Shown: piece after piece, positions 20,590 to 34,607 of the stretch
Layout: every line of letters starts with the position of its first letter
How positions within the stretch are numbered: position 1 is the first letter of the stretch
DNA from: Panorpa germanica
Taxonomy: Eukaryota; Arthropoda; Insecta; Mecoptera; Panorpidae
Direction: 5' to 3'
Length of the DNA: 64,000 bases
Assembly (NCBI GenBank): GCA_963678705.1
Contig: OY783204.1
Span: 12,534,759 to 12,598,758 of the forward strand
Position numbers and translations under genes: made by a program
The notes under the pieces: model-generated
What the model saw: the letters and a program-made list of their open reading frames with translations, nothing else
What the model was told of the DNA's origin: nothing
Database searches by the model: none

Positions 20590-22282
20590 GGGTAATATGA
20601 AAGAGTGAGATAGCGATAATAAGTATTACGTGTGTGTGTTAGTATTGGCGTAATTATTGCATTCTTCGTCAATTTCCGGAAACCAATAGTTTATGTTCGT
20701 GTCCTAGTAGAAGATGATGACGTCATTACAGCTTTTATCTGTTGGTACATTCTCTACAATACCCAAGGTTATGAGTGAGAAAGCAATAGTGGTAAAGAGT
20801 GAGATACCGATATTAATTCTTATGTTTGATTTGTTATTGGTTATAAGATTATAACGTTGTAGTGTAAAAGTGTTAGTTATATGTTATAATGACGTTATAT
20901 TACACATGGTGGGGTATAATATGAAAGGTTATAGTATAATTTGTGATATATATTCTTAAGGATTGTTAAACATAGATTATAACAATAACTATTACAATAA
21001 CAGTGTTAAATTATTTATAACAGTGTATTTAAAGCGCATTCCTTCGAATTCACCAGAAATTTGCAAACAGCACATGTGTGAGAAACTTTGGACACAAGCG
21101 CATTAGTTCGAATGTAACTTGAACGTAATGGGAACGTAACTCACCAGAAAAAAAAACAATATTTTCCAAACGTAGACAAATTTTTTTGTTATACATTTCA
21201 TGTTTAGTTAAATGTAGGGCCGGATTGGGTATTGTTGTATTAGATTATTTATTTAAGTATACTAAAAGTTATAATATACGTACATTATATCATTGATGAT
21301 TCTCAAAGCATACAGTTATTTTTTTTATGTGTGTAATAATCATAAAGTCTTATAAGTCAGACAATGGTGTTGTTTTACATATATGAGGTTATAACACCAC
21401 AGTAACTGTTAAAATAGTAGGAGGATATTTTATTATACAAATTTATTAGGTAGCGGTTTGATCCATATGTATGAGGCTATATAGGTTGTGGATAATAGTA
21501 GAATCACAATTAGCTAAACCAAAAGCTCTAACTTAAGTTGAAACATTCTTTTTAAAATAAAACTGCTCGAAGGGTCGGGGGCCCCGAGAATTTTATTTAT
21601 TTGATGATAAGGGATGATAGAATTAAGAATTGATAGTCTGATGGTAAATATATTATAGTATTAAATAAGTAAAGTGCTACCCTGTTAAATTTTTATATTA
21701 TAATTTATATATAAGTCTAAGAATATGATTGTGTTACATTAAGTATTGTGCAGTTTGTTTATTAAATTGTCATGCAAAGTCTTGTTCTGAGTTAGTTCTT
21801 TTTAAATAACTTGTGTTTTTAAATAATTTAGTGGCTATTTAGTGCTATTTTAAAAAAAAAAAAAAAAAATTTATCAATAATTTCAGTTTGGAAGTGGATA
21901 ATTATGTTGTAAGTAAATTTTGTATAAGATTTTGTATGTTTACAATAAATTTAAAAGTAGTTTTCAAATATTTACAGGTGTCTATAGCAGTTTCAACCTA
22001 ATCTTGAGTTTTTACCGTTTGAAACTTTTTAGACTTTCATACTTATGAGCAAACAGTTAGGTAAGTTAATTTTTAATACTTTTTAGATAATTTTAATTTA
22101 GTTATAATAATAATAACAGTTTTAAATGTCAACAGAATATTGCTGTTTTGCCCCATCTCCCATTGCCAATAATTACTACCCTATAGATTGATATAACTTT
22201 GTAAGTTAATTTTTTATTGAATGTATTAAAACAACTTAATTTAGTAGTAACTGTTTATATTAATAATAATATAAGTTTTAAA

Positions 22283-22947
22283 ATGTCTTTATATAACAAC
22301 AACTTTTTGTGTTGTGTATACCTGTATTCAGATGACACTTATAAGTACACCTGTCCGAAAATAGCAGAATCTGGATTAGAGGTTAGTTTTTTTATTATAT
22401 GTTTACCAATTAAAAAATTTAGTTATTTATATAATTTTATTTATAGTTATGCCTTTATCATAGAAAGCAGCGGGCAATTGAATGTAGTACATATCATCTT
22501 GTTAGTAATTTTTATAGATTTAAAATATTAGGTGTATCAATCAGTAAAGTAGCAAAATTAGAGTTAAATTTAAGAAAAAAGTATGAGCTAAAATATAATA
22601 TAATATCAGACGCACAACATGAGCATTTTAAAAATATATTAAGAGCATTAGTAACAGGATATTTTGATGATACATATAGTGCAAATACATTACATAAATT
22701 ACGCTATTTGCAATACAATTTTATTAATAAAGTTATAGATTTGAATTTGGTTAAAACGTATGTTGGCTTGATAAGTTTAACCATACTTTTTATTCAAATT
22801 AGAAAAATTAGGAACAATTAAAAAGTATGACTTAGAAGTAAAAGTCAAACTTAATAAATTTGATTATTTTAAAAATAAAATGAAATAAGTTTTTCTGTTT
22901 CATTGAATTCATTAAAGGAAGAAGAAGAAGAAGAAAATTGGGATTGA
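22283..22947 (+). pseudogene. TIR gene, broken copy (left arm of Polinton copy 2)
   Basis: Exon 1 and the intron are intact. Exon 2 has three 1-bp losses in A runs relative to the copy at 5156-5823 (GGTTAAAACG, TTCAAATTAG, AAATAAAATG) and one substitution (CAATACAATT). The frame is lost before the acidic tail. Confidence 0.65.
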
Positions 22948-23486
22948 TTTTTAAATTAGCGTTATATTTTATGTGCATCTGATATTACATATAATTTTTA
23001 GCTATCAGTTGTTTTAGAATCAATATTTCGTTTTAGTTTTAATAAATATATTATAATGTATATGAAAAATTTAGTACTAATTTTAAGTTAAGTTTAAGTT
23101 TAAGTTTTATATAAATTTATATCTGTTTTAGTTAAGTTAATTAAAATGTATATTTATATAACAATGAAAAATAGCATATTTGTAAATAAATAATAATAAT
23201 ATTTAAACACAAACCATTGAGTTTTATTATTATAAGATTTAAAGATATGTATTAACTGATGGTATAAGTACTTTAGCACATGGACATTATAAAATTTAGT
23301 ACTAATTTTAAGTTAAGTTTAAGTTTTGTATAAATTTATATCTGTTTTAGTTAAGATAATTAAAATGTATATTTATATAACAATTGAAAAATAGCATATT
23401 TGTAAATAAATAATAATATTTAAACACAAACCATTGACTTTTATTATTATAAGATTTAATGTTTTAATACATCCATATAAAATAAG

Positions 23487-24795
23487 ATTGTATACGTTAT
23501 ATGTAGGTGCAGTACCCAAATCAATTCATTAGTAAATGCAGGCATGTCAAAAAAAACCAATATTTTATTTCTTATTATCATACCAACGTAATGGGAATGT
23601 AACTTGAATATTGGAATAGTGGTGTAGGTTAGGTTACACACCCGCAGAGCGAGATTTAGTTTAGAGCCCAAACCCAGGCCCGGATCGTAACTTGGGAATG
23701 TAATTTGAACGTAATTCAACAATATATTGTACAATTACGTTCCCATTACGTCCAAGTTACGTTCCCATTACGTTCCGGTCCTGGGTTTGGGCCCAAACCC
23801 AGGCCCGGAACGTAACTTGGGAATGTAATTTAAACATAATTTGAACGTAATTCAACAATATATTGTTGAATTACGTTCAAATTATGTTCAAATTACATTC
23901 CCAAGTTACGTTCCGGGCCTGGGTTTGGGCTCTAAACTAAATCTCGCTCTGCGGGTGTGTAACCTAACCTACACCACTATTCCAATATTCCAAGTTACAT
24001 TCCCATTACGTTGGTATGATAATAAGAAATAAAATATTGGTTTTTTTTGACATGCCTGCATTCACTAATGAATTGATTTGGGTACTGCACCTACATATAA
24101 CGTATATAATTGTCATCCACTTTATGTACGCATACTCATACATTAATATGTCTATGCATATATATTAGAGCTCTTATGACCAGTGTTAATCATATAAGAA
24201 TTATATATAACAAAACATTACTAATAAAATATGTGTATCTTATTTTATATGGATGTATTAAAACATTAAATCTTATAATAATAAAAGTTTAAGTAACGTT
24301 CCCATTATGTTCAAGTTACGTTGAATTACGTTCCTATTACGTTCAAGTTACGTTTCGAGCCTGGGTTTGGGCTCTAAACTAAATCTCGCTCTGCGGGTGT
24401 GTAACCTAACCTACACCACTATTCTAATATTCCAAGTTACATTCCCATTACGTTGGTATGATAATAAGAAATAAAATATTGGTTTTTTTTGACATGCCTG
24501 CATTCACTAATGAATTGATTTGGGTACTGCACCTACATATAACGTATACAATTGTTAACGTTACGTAACGTAACGTTACGTTCCGGGCCTGGGTTTGGGC
24601 TCTAAACTAAATCTCGCTCTGCTGCTGTGTAACCTAACCTACACCACTATTCCAATATTCCAAGTTACATTCCAATATTCCAAGTTACATTCCCATTACG
24701 TTGGTATGATAATAAGAAATAAAATATTGGTTTTTTTGACATGCCTGCATTCACTAATGAATTGATTTGTGTACTGCACCTACATATAACGTATA
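23487..24795. repeat. Palindrome-rich repeat modules, Polinton copy 2 interior
   Basis: Counterpart of the modules in copy 1, about 17,122 bp to the right and nearly identical. Open frames here are by-products of the inverted repeats and show no protein similarity. Confidence 0.8.
23791..23930. repeat. 140-bp near-perfect palindrome (copy 2)
   Basis: Centred on 23853-23868, the counterpart of 6669-6808 with the same mismatch. Confidence 0.9.
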
Positions 24796-25576
24796 CAATT
24801 GTCATCCACTTTATGTACGCATACTCATTTATTAATATGTCTATGCATATATATTAGAGCTCTTATGACCAGTGTTAATCATATAAGAATTATATATAAC
24901 AAAACATTACTAATAAAATATGTGTATCATATTTTATATGGATGTATTAAAACATTAAATCTTATAATAATAAAAGTTTAAGTTACGTTCCCATTATGTT
25001 CAAGTTACGTTGAATTACGTTCCCATTACGTTCAAGTTACGTTCCCATTACGTTCAAGTTACGTTCCGGGCCTGGGTTTGGGCTCTAAACTAAATCTCGC
25101 TCTGCGGGTGTATAACCTAACCTACACCACTATTCCAATATTCCAAGTTACATTCCCATTACGTTGGTATGATAATAAGAAACAAAATATTGGTTTTTTG
25201 ACATGCCTGCATTCACTAATGAATTGATTTGGGTACTGCACCTACATATAACGTATACAATTGTCATCCACATTATGTACGCATACTCATACATTATTAT
25301 GTCTATGCATATATATTAGAGCTCTTATGACCAGTGTTAATCATATAAGAATTATATATAACAAAACATTACTAATAAAATATGTGTATCTTATTTTATA
25401 TGGATGTATTAAAACAATAAATCTTATAATAATAAAAGTCAATGGTTTGTGTTTAAATATTATTATTTATTTACAAATATGCTATTTTTCAATTGTTATA
25501 TAAATATACATTTTAATTATCTTAACTAAAACAGATATAAATTTATACAAAACTTAAACTTAACTTAAAATTAGTA

Positions 25577-25912
25577 CTAAATTTTATAATGTCCATGTGC
25601 TAAAGTACTTATACCATCAGTTAATACATATCTTTTATTATCATTTCCACTAAGACCTACTTTACTTATCATTTGAGTATAAATTGTATGCTTAATAGAT
25701 TTAAAGGTATTCATTGTGATCAATAATATGTTATCCTGAGATAAACAATTTACATAATCTTTAATATTAAATTTGTTTACAATATTTTTCTTAATTCCTT
25801 TTGCTTTAGCTGTGCATGAACCCTCAATATCAATTGCATACATTTTTTACCGAAACCCAACAAACTCCCAAATTATACTACCCGCGCATTCATCTTTCAT
25901 TAAGCCTAATAC
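25577..25912 (-). pseudogene. POLB: Polinton DNA polymerase B, C-terminal tail A (copy 2, unit 1)
   Basis: Open for 88 codons from 25843 down to the natural stop at 25577. The shared TAA just upstream of the KMYAIDIEG block and the short length mark it as a remnant. Confidence 0.77.
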
Positions 25913-25920
25913 AACTAACT

Positions 25921-26124
25921 AATCCAGTCACATATTTACTTAATGATTCTCTTGGCCAATCAATTGCAGGCGCGTTTTACGAACAAGAACTACAAAAAAC
26001 AAAATATCTAGATATATATCTAGTTGAGAAAGTTTTACAGAAAAAAGGAAAAAGAGTTTTTGTAAAGTGAATAGGTTTAGATAAATCTCATAACAGTTGG
26101 ATAGATGCTAAAAATATTGTATAA
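25921..26124 (+). pseudogene. INT: Polinton integrase C-terminal chromodomain fragment (copy 2, unit 1)
   Basis: As in unit 2 of copy 1; the shared TGA is at 26068-26070. The apparent ATG upstream at 25816 lies in sequence that is antisense to the POLB tail and is not a real integrase start. Confidence 0.77.
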
Positions 26125-26187
26125 CATTTTAAATAAATAAAACTATTGGTTATTATAAATATTTTTGTTTGCTTAATAGAGTACACA

Positions 26188-28007
26188 TTATGCAATTTTG
26201 AAACTATTCCTCTTTGAGTACATTTTTTTTTTTTCATTTAAAGTTCTTAAACAATTTTCATAATCTTCAAAAGAAATATGGTTTTTTACTACACTTGTCT
26301 TTACTCCTTTTATTTTTTTTTTATAATATCATTATTATTAACTTTTATTGTATACATTTTCGATCTTAGTCCTATAAAGTGAGTCATAATTTTACCGTTA
26401 TTTTCATCCTTCATTAAACCTAATACCTTTTTATTTACACGGAGAATATTATATTGATTGTTTTCTTTATAATCACTTGTATCAAACTTACTTATATCGC
26501 GTTTTATAGTTTCATAAATATCTGATAATTTCATATATTAACGAGTCAGTATCAATATATAATAACTTTAAATTATTATTAAAAAATTCTTTTTGCATAT
26601 AATTATAATAAAAATCATACATTACTGTTTTAGATAAATCTAATATTGAAAAGCCAACATATATAGGTTTATTAAATGTAATATTAGGTTTTAAAAGTTC
26701 AATAGCCACAACATTTTTATTAAAAATTGTTCGGCTAAGAAAATTAGGTCGTGCTATTAAACTTTTTACTCCATAACGACCACCCCATTTTGTTTTTAAT
26801 TTTATATCACGATATTTTCTAACATTTTCCATTGTCTTACCAAATACACTATTATTCATTAATTTATACAAGTTTTTTTCAAAATCATTGGTAGCCATTT
26901 TTCTTTTTTCTGTATTTAAATCGATATAGTTTTTTAGCCACGGTGATTGACTAAATTTTAAAACTCGATGTATTTTTGACACTTGCATTCCTAAATGTAT
27001 ACATTGCTTTAAATTACTATAATGAATTATATATTTCTCCTTATCATATAAAGTAGTTAAAAGTTTTTTATGTTTACTTCCCGGTGGAATACAATGCTCA
27101 GGACAAAGCGGTAAATCTTTATGGAGATTATGTAAACTTTGAGGTTTGAATCATAATTGGACATATATTTATTATTTGCAATTCCATGTCTGTGAGAGCA
27201 TTGTGATATTCCACCTCTTATACCTTTTTTAATGAAATGTAACAATATCTGTTAAAAGTTCTAATTCAATACTTGTATACTTTAACATAACATCCCAAGA
27301 AAGTCCTGGTGCTGTATAATATTGACAGGGATCTAAATTATATGTTTTATAGCACACATCTCGAAAATTTTCAAAAATATCTGTTAACAACAGAACATCG
27401 ATCTTTAAATATAAGTCTGAATATTTCCCCAATGTTTTCATTTCAAATGCATATCAAACCATTTTGGCATGATTGTAATCATCGTCAGATATATTACAGC
27501 CATTAAGTGATCTATAAAAATTATTTTGAGATGGCAACTCAGATTCATTAAGCATATCCCTACTATTTACATATTCAGAAGGAAATACACCTTTACGTTT
27601 TAATAAATTGAAATGATTTTCATTCGGATAGAATTTTTTTAATTCGAAAAATTGTTCTGATAATAAATTTTTTGCAAGTGTTTCTAAACTAGAATGCATA
27701 AATCGTAAAGAATCAATAAATCTAAGTTTAATATAGCAGTTATGAACTTTATCATTTTTATCGACTTTTGATTCCACCAAAATATGTTTCGTAAAAGATA
27801 TATACTTTTCCTTATTTTCTGGAATAACTTCAATTTTTTCACTATCATTACCTAATTCTTTTACAATTATATGGCTATCGTAATTACTTAAGTTATGGAA
27901 TATTACAGGTATAAACTTTGGAATTGTAAATTTTAAATTGCAATGATTATGAGCAGCTCCTCGGTAATTACCAGTTAAATGACAATGATCTAACACTTTA
28001 TCACCAA
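26188..28007 (-). pseudogene. POLB: Polinton DNA polymerase B, long fragment B (copy 2, unit 1)
   Basis: The HNH-like and exonuclease part is open at 27454-28041 (195 codons, the first dozen coming from the adjoining repeat module), then the exonuclease III-like part at 27229-27441. The palm with motifs B and C is at 26512-26988. A 5-bp deletion near 26524 separates the palm from its C-terminal tail (26310-26534). Confidence 0.86.
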
Positions 28008-28785
28008 TTGTCATCCACTTTATGTACGCATACTTATACATTAATATGTCTATGCATATATATTAGAGCTCTTATGACCAGTGTTAATCATATAAGAATT
28101 ATATATAACAAAACATTACTAATAAAATATGTGTATCATATTTTATATGGATGTATTAAAACATTAAATCTTATAATAATAAAAGTTTAAGTTACGTTCC
28201 CATTATGTTCAAGTTACGTTGAATTACGTTCCCATTACGTTCAAGTTACGTTCCCATTACGTTCAAGTTACGTTCCGGGCCTGGGTTTGGGCTCTAAACT
28301 AAATCTCGCTCTGCGGGTGTATAACCTAACCTACACCACTATTCCAATATTCCAAGTTACATTCCCATTACGTTGGTATGATAATAAGAAACAAAATATT
28401 GGTTTTTTGACATGCCTGCATTCACTAATGAATTGATTTGGGTACTGCACCTACATATAACGTATACAATTGTCATCCACATTATGTACGCATACTCATA
28501 CATTATTATGTCTATGCATATATATTAGAGCTCTTATGACCAGTGTTAATCATATAAGAATTATATATAACAAAACAATACTAATAAAATATGTGTATCT
28601 TATTTTATATGGATGTATTAAAACAATAAATCTTATAATAATAAAAGTCAATGGTTTGTGTTTAAATATTATTATTTATTTACAAATATGCTATTTTTCA
28701 ATTGTTATATAAATATACATTTTAATTATCTTAACTAAAACAGATATAAATTTATACAAAACTTAAACTTAACTTAAAATTAGTA

Positions 28786-29121
28786 CTAAATTTTATAATG
28801 TCCATGTGCTAAAGTACTTATACCATCAGTTAATACATATCTTTTATTATCATTTCCACTAAGACCTACTTTACTTATCATTTGAGTATAAATTGTATGC
28901 TTAATAGATTTAAAGGTATTCATTGTGATCAATAATATGTTATCCTGAGATAAACAATTTACATAATCTTTAATATTAAATTTGTTTACAATATTTTTCT
29001 TAATTCCTTTTGCTTTAGCTGTGCATGAACCCTCAATATCAATTGCATACATTTTTTACCGAAACCCAACAAACTCCCAAATTATACTACCCGCGCATTC
29101 ATCTTTCATTAAGCCTAATAC
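28786..29121 (-). pseudogene. POLB: Polinton DNA polymerase B, C-terminal tail A (copy 2, unit 2)
   Basis: Identical in frame to the copy at 25577-25843, open from 29052 to 28786. Confidence 0.77.
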
Positions 29122-29129
29122 AACTAACT

Positions 29130-29333
29130 AATCCAGTCACATATTTACTTAATGATTCTCTTGGCCAATCAATTGCAGGCGCGTTTTACGAACAAGAACT
29201 ACAAAAAACAAAATATCTAGATATATATCTAGTTGAGAAAGTTTTACAGAAAAAAGGAAAAAGAGTTTTTGTAAAGTGAATAGGTTTAGATAAATCTCAT
29301 AACAGTTGGATAGATGCTAAAAATATTGTATAA
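29130..29333 (+). pseudogene. INT: Polinton integrase C-terminal chromodomain fragment (copy 2, unit 2)
   Basis: Same fragment, with the shared TGA at 29277-29279 and the natural stop at about 29331. Confidence 0.77.
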
Positions 29334-29396
29334 CATTTTAAATAAATAAAACTATTGGTTATTATAAATATTTTTGTTTGCTTAATAGAGTACACA

Positions 29397-31221
29397 TTAT
29401 GCAATTTTGAAACTATTCCTCTTTGAGTACATTTTTTTTTTTTCATTTAAAGTTCTTAAACAATTTTCATAATCTTCAAAAGAAATATGGTTTTTTACTA
29501 CACTTGTCTTTACTCCTTTTATTTTTTTTTTATAATATCATTATTATTAACTTTTATTGTATACATTTTCGATCTTAGTCCTATAAAGTGAGTCATAATT
29601 TTACCGTTATTTTCATCCTTCATTAAACCTAATACCTTTTTATTTACACGGGGAATATTATATTGATTGTTTTCTTTATAATCACTTGTATCAAACTTAC
29701 TTATATCGCGTTTTATAGTTTCATAAATATCTGAAGTGATAATTTCATATATTAACGAGTCAGTATCAATATATAATAACTTTAAATTATTATTAAAAAA
29801 TTCTTTTTGCATATAATTATAATAAAAATCATACATTACTGTTTTAGATAAATCTAATATTGAAAAGCCAACATATATAGGTTTATTAAATGTAATATTA
29901 GGTTTTAAAAGTTCAATAGCCACAACATTTTTATTAAAAATTGTTCGGCTAAGAAAATTAGGTCGTGCTATTAAACTTTTTACTCCATAACGACCACCCC
30001 ATTTTGTTTTTAATTTTATATCACGATGTTTTCTAACATTTTCCATTGTCTTACCAAATACACTATTATTCATTAATTTATACAAGTTTTTTTCAAAATC
30101 ATTGGTAGCCATTTTTCTTTTTTCTGTATTTAAATCGATATAGTTTTTTAGCCACGGTGATTGACTAAATTTTAAAACTCGATGTATTTTTGACACTTGC
30201 ATTCCTAAATGTATACATTGCTTTAAATTACTATAATGAATTATATATTTCTCCTTATCATATAAAGTAGTTAAAAGTTTTTTATGTTTACTTCCCGGTG
30301 GAATACAATGCTCAGGACAAAGCGGTAAATCTTTATGGAGATTATGTAAACTTTGAGGTTTGAATCATAATTGGACATATATTTATTATTTGCAATTCCA
30401 TGTCTGTGAGAGCATTGTGATATTCCACCTCTTATACCTTTTTTAATGAAATGTAACAATATCTGTTAAAAGTTCTAATTCAATACTTGTATACTTTAAC
30501 ATAACATCCCAAGAAAGTCCTGGTGCTGTATAATATTGACAGGGATCTAAATTATATGTTTTATAGCACACATCTCGAAAATTTTCAAAAATATCTGTTA
30601 ACAACAGAACATCGATCTTTAAATATAAGTCTGAATATTTCCCCAATGTTTTCATTTCAAATGCATATCAAACCATTTTGGCATGATTGTAATCATCGTC
30701 AGATATATTACAGCCATTAAGTGATCTATAAAAATTATTTTGAGATGGCAACTCAGATTCATTAAGCATATCCCTACTATTTACATATTCAGAAGGAAAT
30801 ACACCTTTACGTTTTAATAAATTGAAATGATTTTCATTCGGATAGAATTTTTTTAATTCGAAAAATTGTTCTGATAATAAATTTTTTGCAAGTGTTTCTA
30901 AACTAGAATGCATAAATCGTAAAGAATCAATAAATCTAAGTTTAATATAGCAGTTATGAACTTTATCATTTTTATCGACTTTTGATTCCACCAAAATATG
31001 TTTCGTAAAAGATATATACTTTTCCTTATTTTCTGGAATAACTTCAATTTTTTCACTATCATTACCTAATTTTTTTACAATTATATGGCTATCGTAATTA
31101 TTTAAGTTATGGAATATTACAGGTATAAACTTTGGAATTGTAAATTTTAAATTGCAATGATTATGAGCAGCTCCTCGGTAATTACCAGTTAAATGACAAT
31201 GATCTAACACTTTATCACCAA
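29397..31221 (-). pseudogene. POLB: Polinton DNA polymerase B, long fragment B (copy 2, unit 2)
   Basis: Best preserved copy. 30668-31255 covers the HNH-like motif to HAKMV, with the shared TGA at 30668-30670. 30443-30655 covers the exonuclease III-like part. 29519-30202 (227 codons) carries [19 protein letters not shown], the finger/palm block and YIDTDS. The C-terminal tail continues in another frame after a poly-A run ([10 protein letters not shown], then FEDYENCL) to a stop at 29397. Even here motif A and the N-terminal third are missing, so no active polymerase could be made. Confidence 0.88.
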
Positions 31222-31350
31222 TTGTCATCCACTTTATGTACGCATACTTATACATTAATATGTCTATGCATATATATTAGAGCTCTTATGACCAGTGTTA
31301 ATCATATAAGAATTATATATAACAAAACATTACTAATAAAATATGTGTAT

Positions 31351-34300
31351 CTTATTTTATATGGATGTATTAAAACATTAAATCTTATAATAATAAAAGT
31401 CAATGGTTTGTGTTTAAATATTATTATTTATTTACAAATATGCTATTTTTCAATTGTTATATAAATATACATTTTAATTATCTTAACTAAAACAGATATA
31501 AATTTATACAAAACTTAAACTTAACTTAAAATTAGTACTAAATTTTATAATGTCCATGTGCTAAAGTACTTATACCATCAGTTAATACATATCTTTAAAT
31601 CTTATAATAATAAAACTCAATGGTTTGTGTTTAAATATTATTTTTATTTATTTACAAATATGCTATTTTTCAATTGTTATATAAATATACATTTTAATTA
31701 TCTTAACTAAAACAGATATAAATTTATACAAAACTTAAACTTAAATTTAACTTAAAATTAGTACTAAATTTTTCATATACATTATAATATATTTATTAAA
31801 ACTAAAACGAAATATTGATTCTAAAACAACTGATAGCTAAAAATTATATGTAATATCAGATGCACATAAAATATAACGCTAATTTAAAAATCAATCCCAA
31901 TTTTCTTTTTCTTCTTCTTCCTTTAATGAATTCAATGAAACAGAAAAACTTATTTCATTTTTATTTTTAAAATAATCAAATTTATTAAGTTTGACTTTTA
32001 CTTCTAAGTCATACTTTTCAATTGTTCTTAATTTTTCTAATTTTGAATAAAAAGTATGGTTTAACTTATCAAGCCAACATACGTTTTTAACCAAATTCAA
32101 ATCTATAACTTTATTAATAAAATGGTATTGCAAATAGCGTAATTTATGTAATGTATTTGCACTATATGTATCATCAAAATATCCTGTTACTAATGCTCTT
32201 AATATATTTTTAAAATGCTCATGTTGTGCGTCTGATATTATATTATATTTTAGCTCATATTTTTTTCTTAAATTTAACTCTAATTTTGCTACTTTACTGA
32301 TTGATACACCTAATATTTTAAATCTATAAAAGTTACTAACAAGATGATATTCACTACATTCAATTGCCCGCTGCTCTCTATGATAAAGGCATAACTATAA
32401 ATAAAATTATATAAATAACTAAATTTTTTAATTGGTAAACATATAATAAAAAAACTAACCTGTAATCCAGATTCTGCTATTTTCGGACAGGTGTACTTAT
32501 AAGTGTCATCTGAATACAGGTATACACAACACAAAAAGTTGTTGTTATATAAAGACATTTTAAAACTTATATTATTATTAATATAAACAGTTACTACTAA
32601 ATTAAGTTGTTTTAATACATTCAATAAAAAATTAACTTACAAAGTTATATCAATCTATAGGGTAGTAATTATTGGCAATGGGAGATGGGGCAAAACAGCA
32701 ATATTCTGTTGACATTTAAAACTGTTATTATTATTATAACTAAATTAAAATTATCTAAAAAGTAATAAAAATTAACTTACCTAACTGTTTGCTCATAAGT
32801 ATGAAAGTCTAAAAGGGTTCAAACGGTAAAAACTCAAGATTAGGTTAAAACTGCTATAGACACCTGTAAATATTTGAAAACTACTATTAAATTTATTAAA
32901 AACATACAAAATCTTATACAAAATTTACTTACCACATAATTATCCACTTCCAAACTGAAATTATTGATAAATTTTTTTTTTGTTTTTGTTTTAAATAGCA
33001 CTAAATAGCCACTAAATTATTTAAAAACACAAGTTATTTAAAAAGAACTAACTCAGAACAAGACTTTGCATGACAATTTAATAAACAAACTGCACAATAC
33101 TTAATGTAACACAATCATATTCTTAGACTTATATATAAATTATAATATAAAAATTTAACAGGGTAGCACTTTACATATTTAATACTATAATATATTTACC
33201 ATCAGACTATCAATTCTTAATTCTATCATCCCCGCGCATTCAAAATAAATAAAATTCTCGGGGCCCCCGACCCTTCGAGCAGTTTTATTTTAAAAAGTTT
33301 GTTTTAACTTAAGTTAGAGCTTTTGGTTTAGCTAATTGTGATTCTACTATTATCCACAACCTATATAGCCTCATACATATGGATCAAACCGCTACCTAAT
33401 AAATTTGTATAATAAAATATCCTCCTACTATTTTAACAGTTACTGTGGTGTTATAACCTCATATATGTAAAACAACACCATTGTCTGACTTATAAGACTT
33501 TATGATTATTACAACACATAAAAAAAATAACTGTATGCTTTGAGAATAATCAATGATATAATGTACGTATATTATAACTTTTAGTATACTTAAATAAATA
33601 ATCTAATACAACAATACCCAATCCGGCCCTACATTTAACTAAAACATGAAATGTATAACAAAAAAAATTTGTCTACGTTTGGAAAATATTGTTTTTTTTT
33701 TTTCTGGTGAGTTACGTTCCCATTACGTTTAAGTTACATTCGAACTAATGCGCTTGTGTCCAAAGTTTCTCACACATGTGCTGTTTGCAAATTTCTGGTG
33801 AATTTGAAGGAATGCGCTATAAATACACTGTTATAAATAATTTAACACTGTTATTGTAATAGTTATTGTTATAATCTATGTTTACCAATCCTTAAGAATA
33901 TATATCACAAATTATACTATAACCTTTCATATTATACCCCACCATGTGTAATATAACGTCATTATAATATATAACTAACACATTTATACCTACAACGTTA
34001 TATTCTTATAACCAATAACAAATCAAACATAAGAATTAATATCGGTATCTCACTCTTTACCACTATTGCTTTCTCACTCATAACCTTGGGTATTGTAGAG
34101 AATGTACCAACAGATAAAAGCTGTAATGACGTCATCATCTTCTACTAGGACACGAACATAAACGATTGGTTTCCGGAAATTGACGAAGAATGCAATAATT
34201 ACGCCAATAATAACACACACACATAATACTTATTATCGCTATCTCACTCTTTCATATTACCCCACTATTACCCCCAACATTGTCTAGCCACGCCACCTCA

Positions 34301-34412
34301 CTCCTCACCCCACTATTACCCTCAACATTATCTAGCCACGCCCCCTCTGCATATCGTGACCTAAATGCATCCCCACTCCAAACTGTCCTAGAACCGGCTC
34401 TCCTACCCTACT
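31351..34412 (-). repeat. Long TIR, right arm of Polinton copy 2 (3062 bp)
   Basis: Inverted partner of 20440-23486, with the arm gene intact. TGACGTCA is at 34127-34134. Confidence 0.9.
31891..32558 (-). CDS. Two-exon gene in Polinton TIR, unknown function (200 aa)
   Basis: Exon 1 is 32460-32558 and exon 2 is 31891-32394, joined across a 65-bp intron. The donor is CAG|GTTAGT, giving ESGLQ instead of ESGLE, and the acceptor is the same as in the left-arm copy. Exon 2 is open for all 167 codons and differs from the copy at 5156-5823 by a handful of replacements (for example DKL for DKF, LRTIEKYD for LGTIKKYD, EEEEKENWD for EEEEEENWD). Length, splice sites and frame are kept in two copies about 27 kb apart. 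This is the best evidence that the gene was functional when the element last moved. No family is recognised. Confidence 0.6.
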
Positions 34413-34418
34413 AATGAG
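34413..34418. other. Target-site duplication AATGAG (copy 2, right)
   Basis: Pairs with 20434-20439. Confidence 0.93.
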
Positions 34419-34607
34419 AGTGTATTAATTGTTATAAGTGATTAAGTGAACAATATATGCGGTTTTCTTGGAAATAGTGATTGATCGTTTATGAACATTC
34501 AATGGTAACAAACAAATGGTAAGTAAGTAGGCATAAGTACAAGTATGTATATGAGATATTTATAGAAATTCAGTGTGCCTTTGTTGATGTCCGGTGGCCA
34601 AGTGACC

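Larger units (their letters stand above)
20440..23486 (+). repeat. Long TIR, left arm of Polinton copy 2 (3047 bp)
   Basis: Inverted partner of 31351-34412. It matches the left arm of copy 1 except for several 1-bp losses. TGACGTCA is at 20718-20725. Confidence 0.9.
24796..28004. repeat. Polinton interior tandem unit 1, copy 2 (3.21 kb)
   Basis: Same as 7674-10885 with fewer frame-disrupting indels, apart from a 5-bp loss near 26524 in POLB B. Confidence 0.85.
28005..31218. repeat. Polinton interior tandem unit 2, copy 2 (3.21 kb)
   Basis: The best preserved of the four units. The partial third start at 31219 leads into the right TIR as in copy 1. Confidence 0.85.
20440..34412. mobile_element. 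Polinton/Maverick-like transposon, copy 2 (13,973 bp)
   Basis: Same ends, same AATGAG flanks and same internal layout as copy 1. Its polymerase pieces are less interrupted: a single open frame of 227 codons at 29519-30202 and one of 195 codons at 30668-31255. It is the better template for annotation. It arose with its flanks by segmental duplication, not by a second insertion. Confidence 0.92.

Noticed and set aside
25816-25920. N-terminal part of the frame that contains the integrase chromodomain
   Set aside because: This stretch is the antisense of the POLB tail. Only the part from NPVTYLL onward resembles integrase.
17285-34418. Two independent Polinton insertions into the same satellite site
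   Set aside because: Shared private variants in the flanking monomers show that the flanks were copied with the element.
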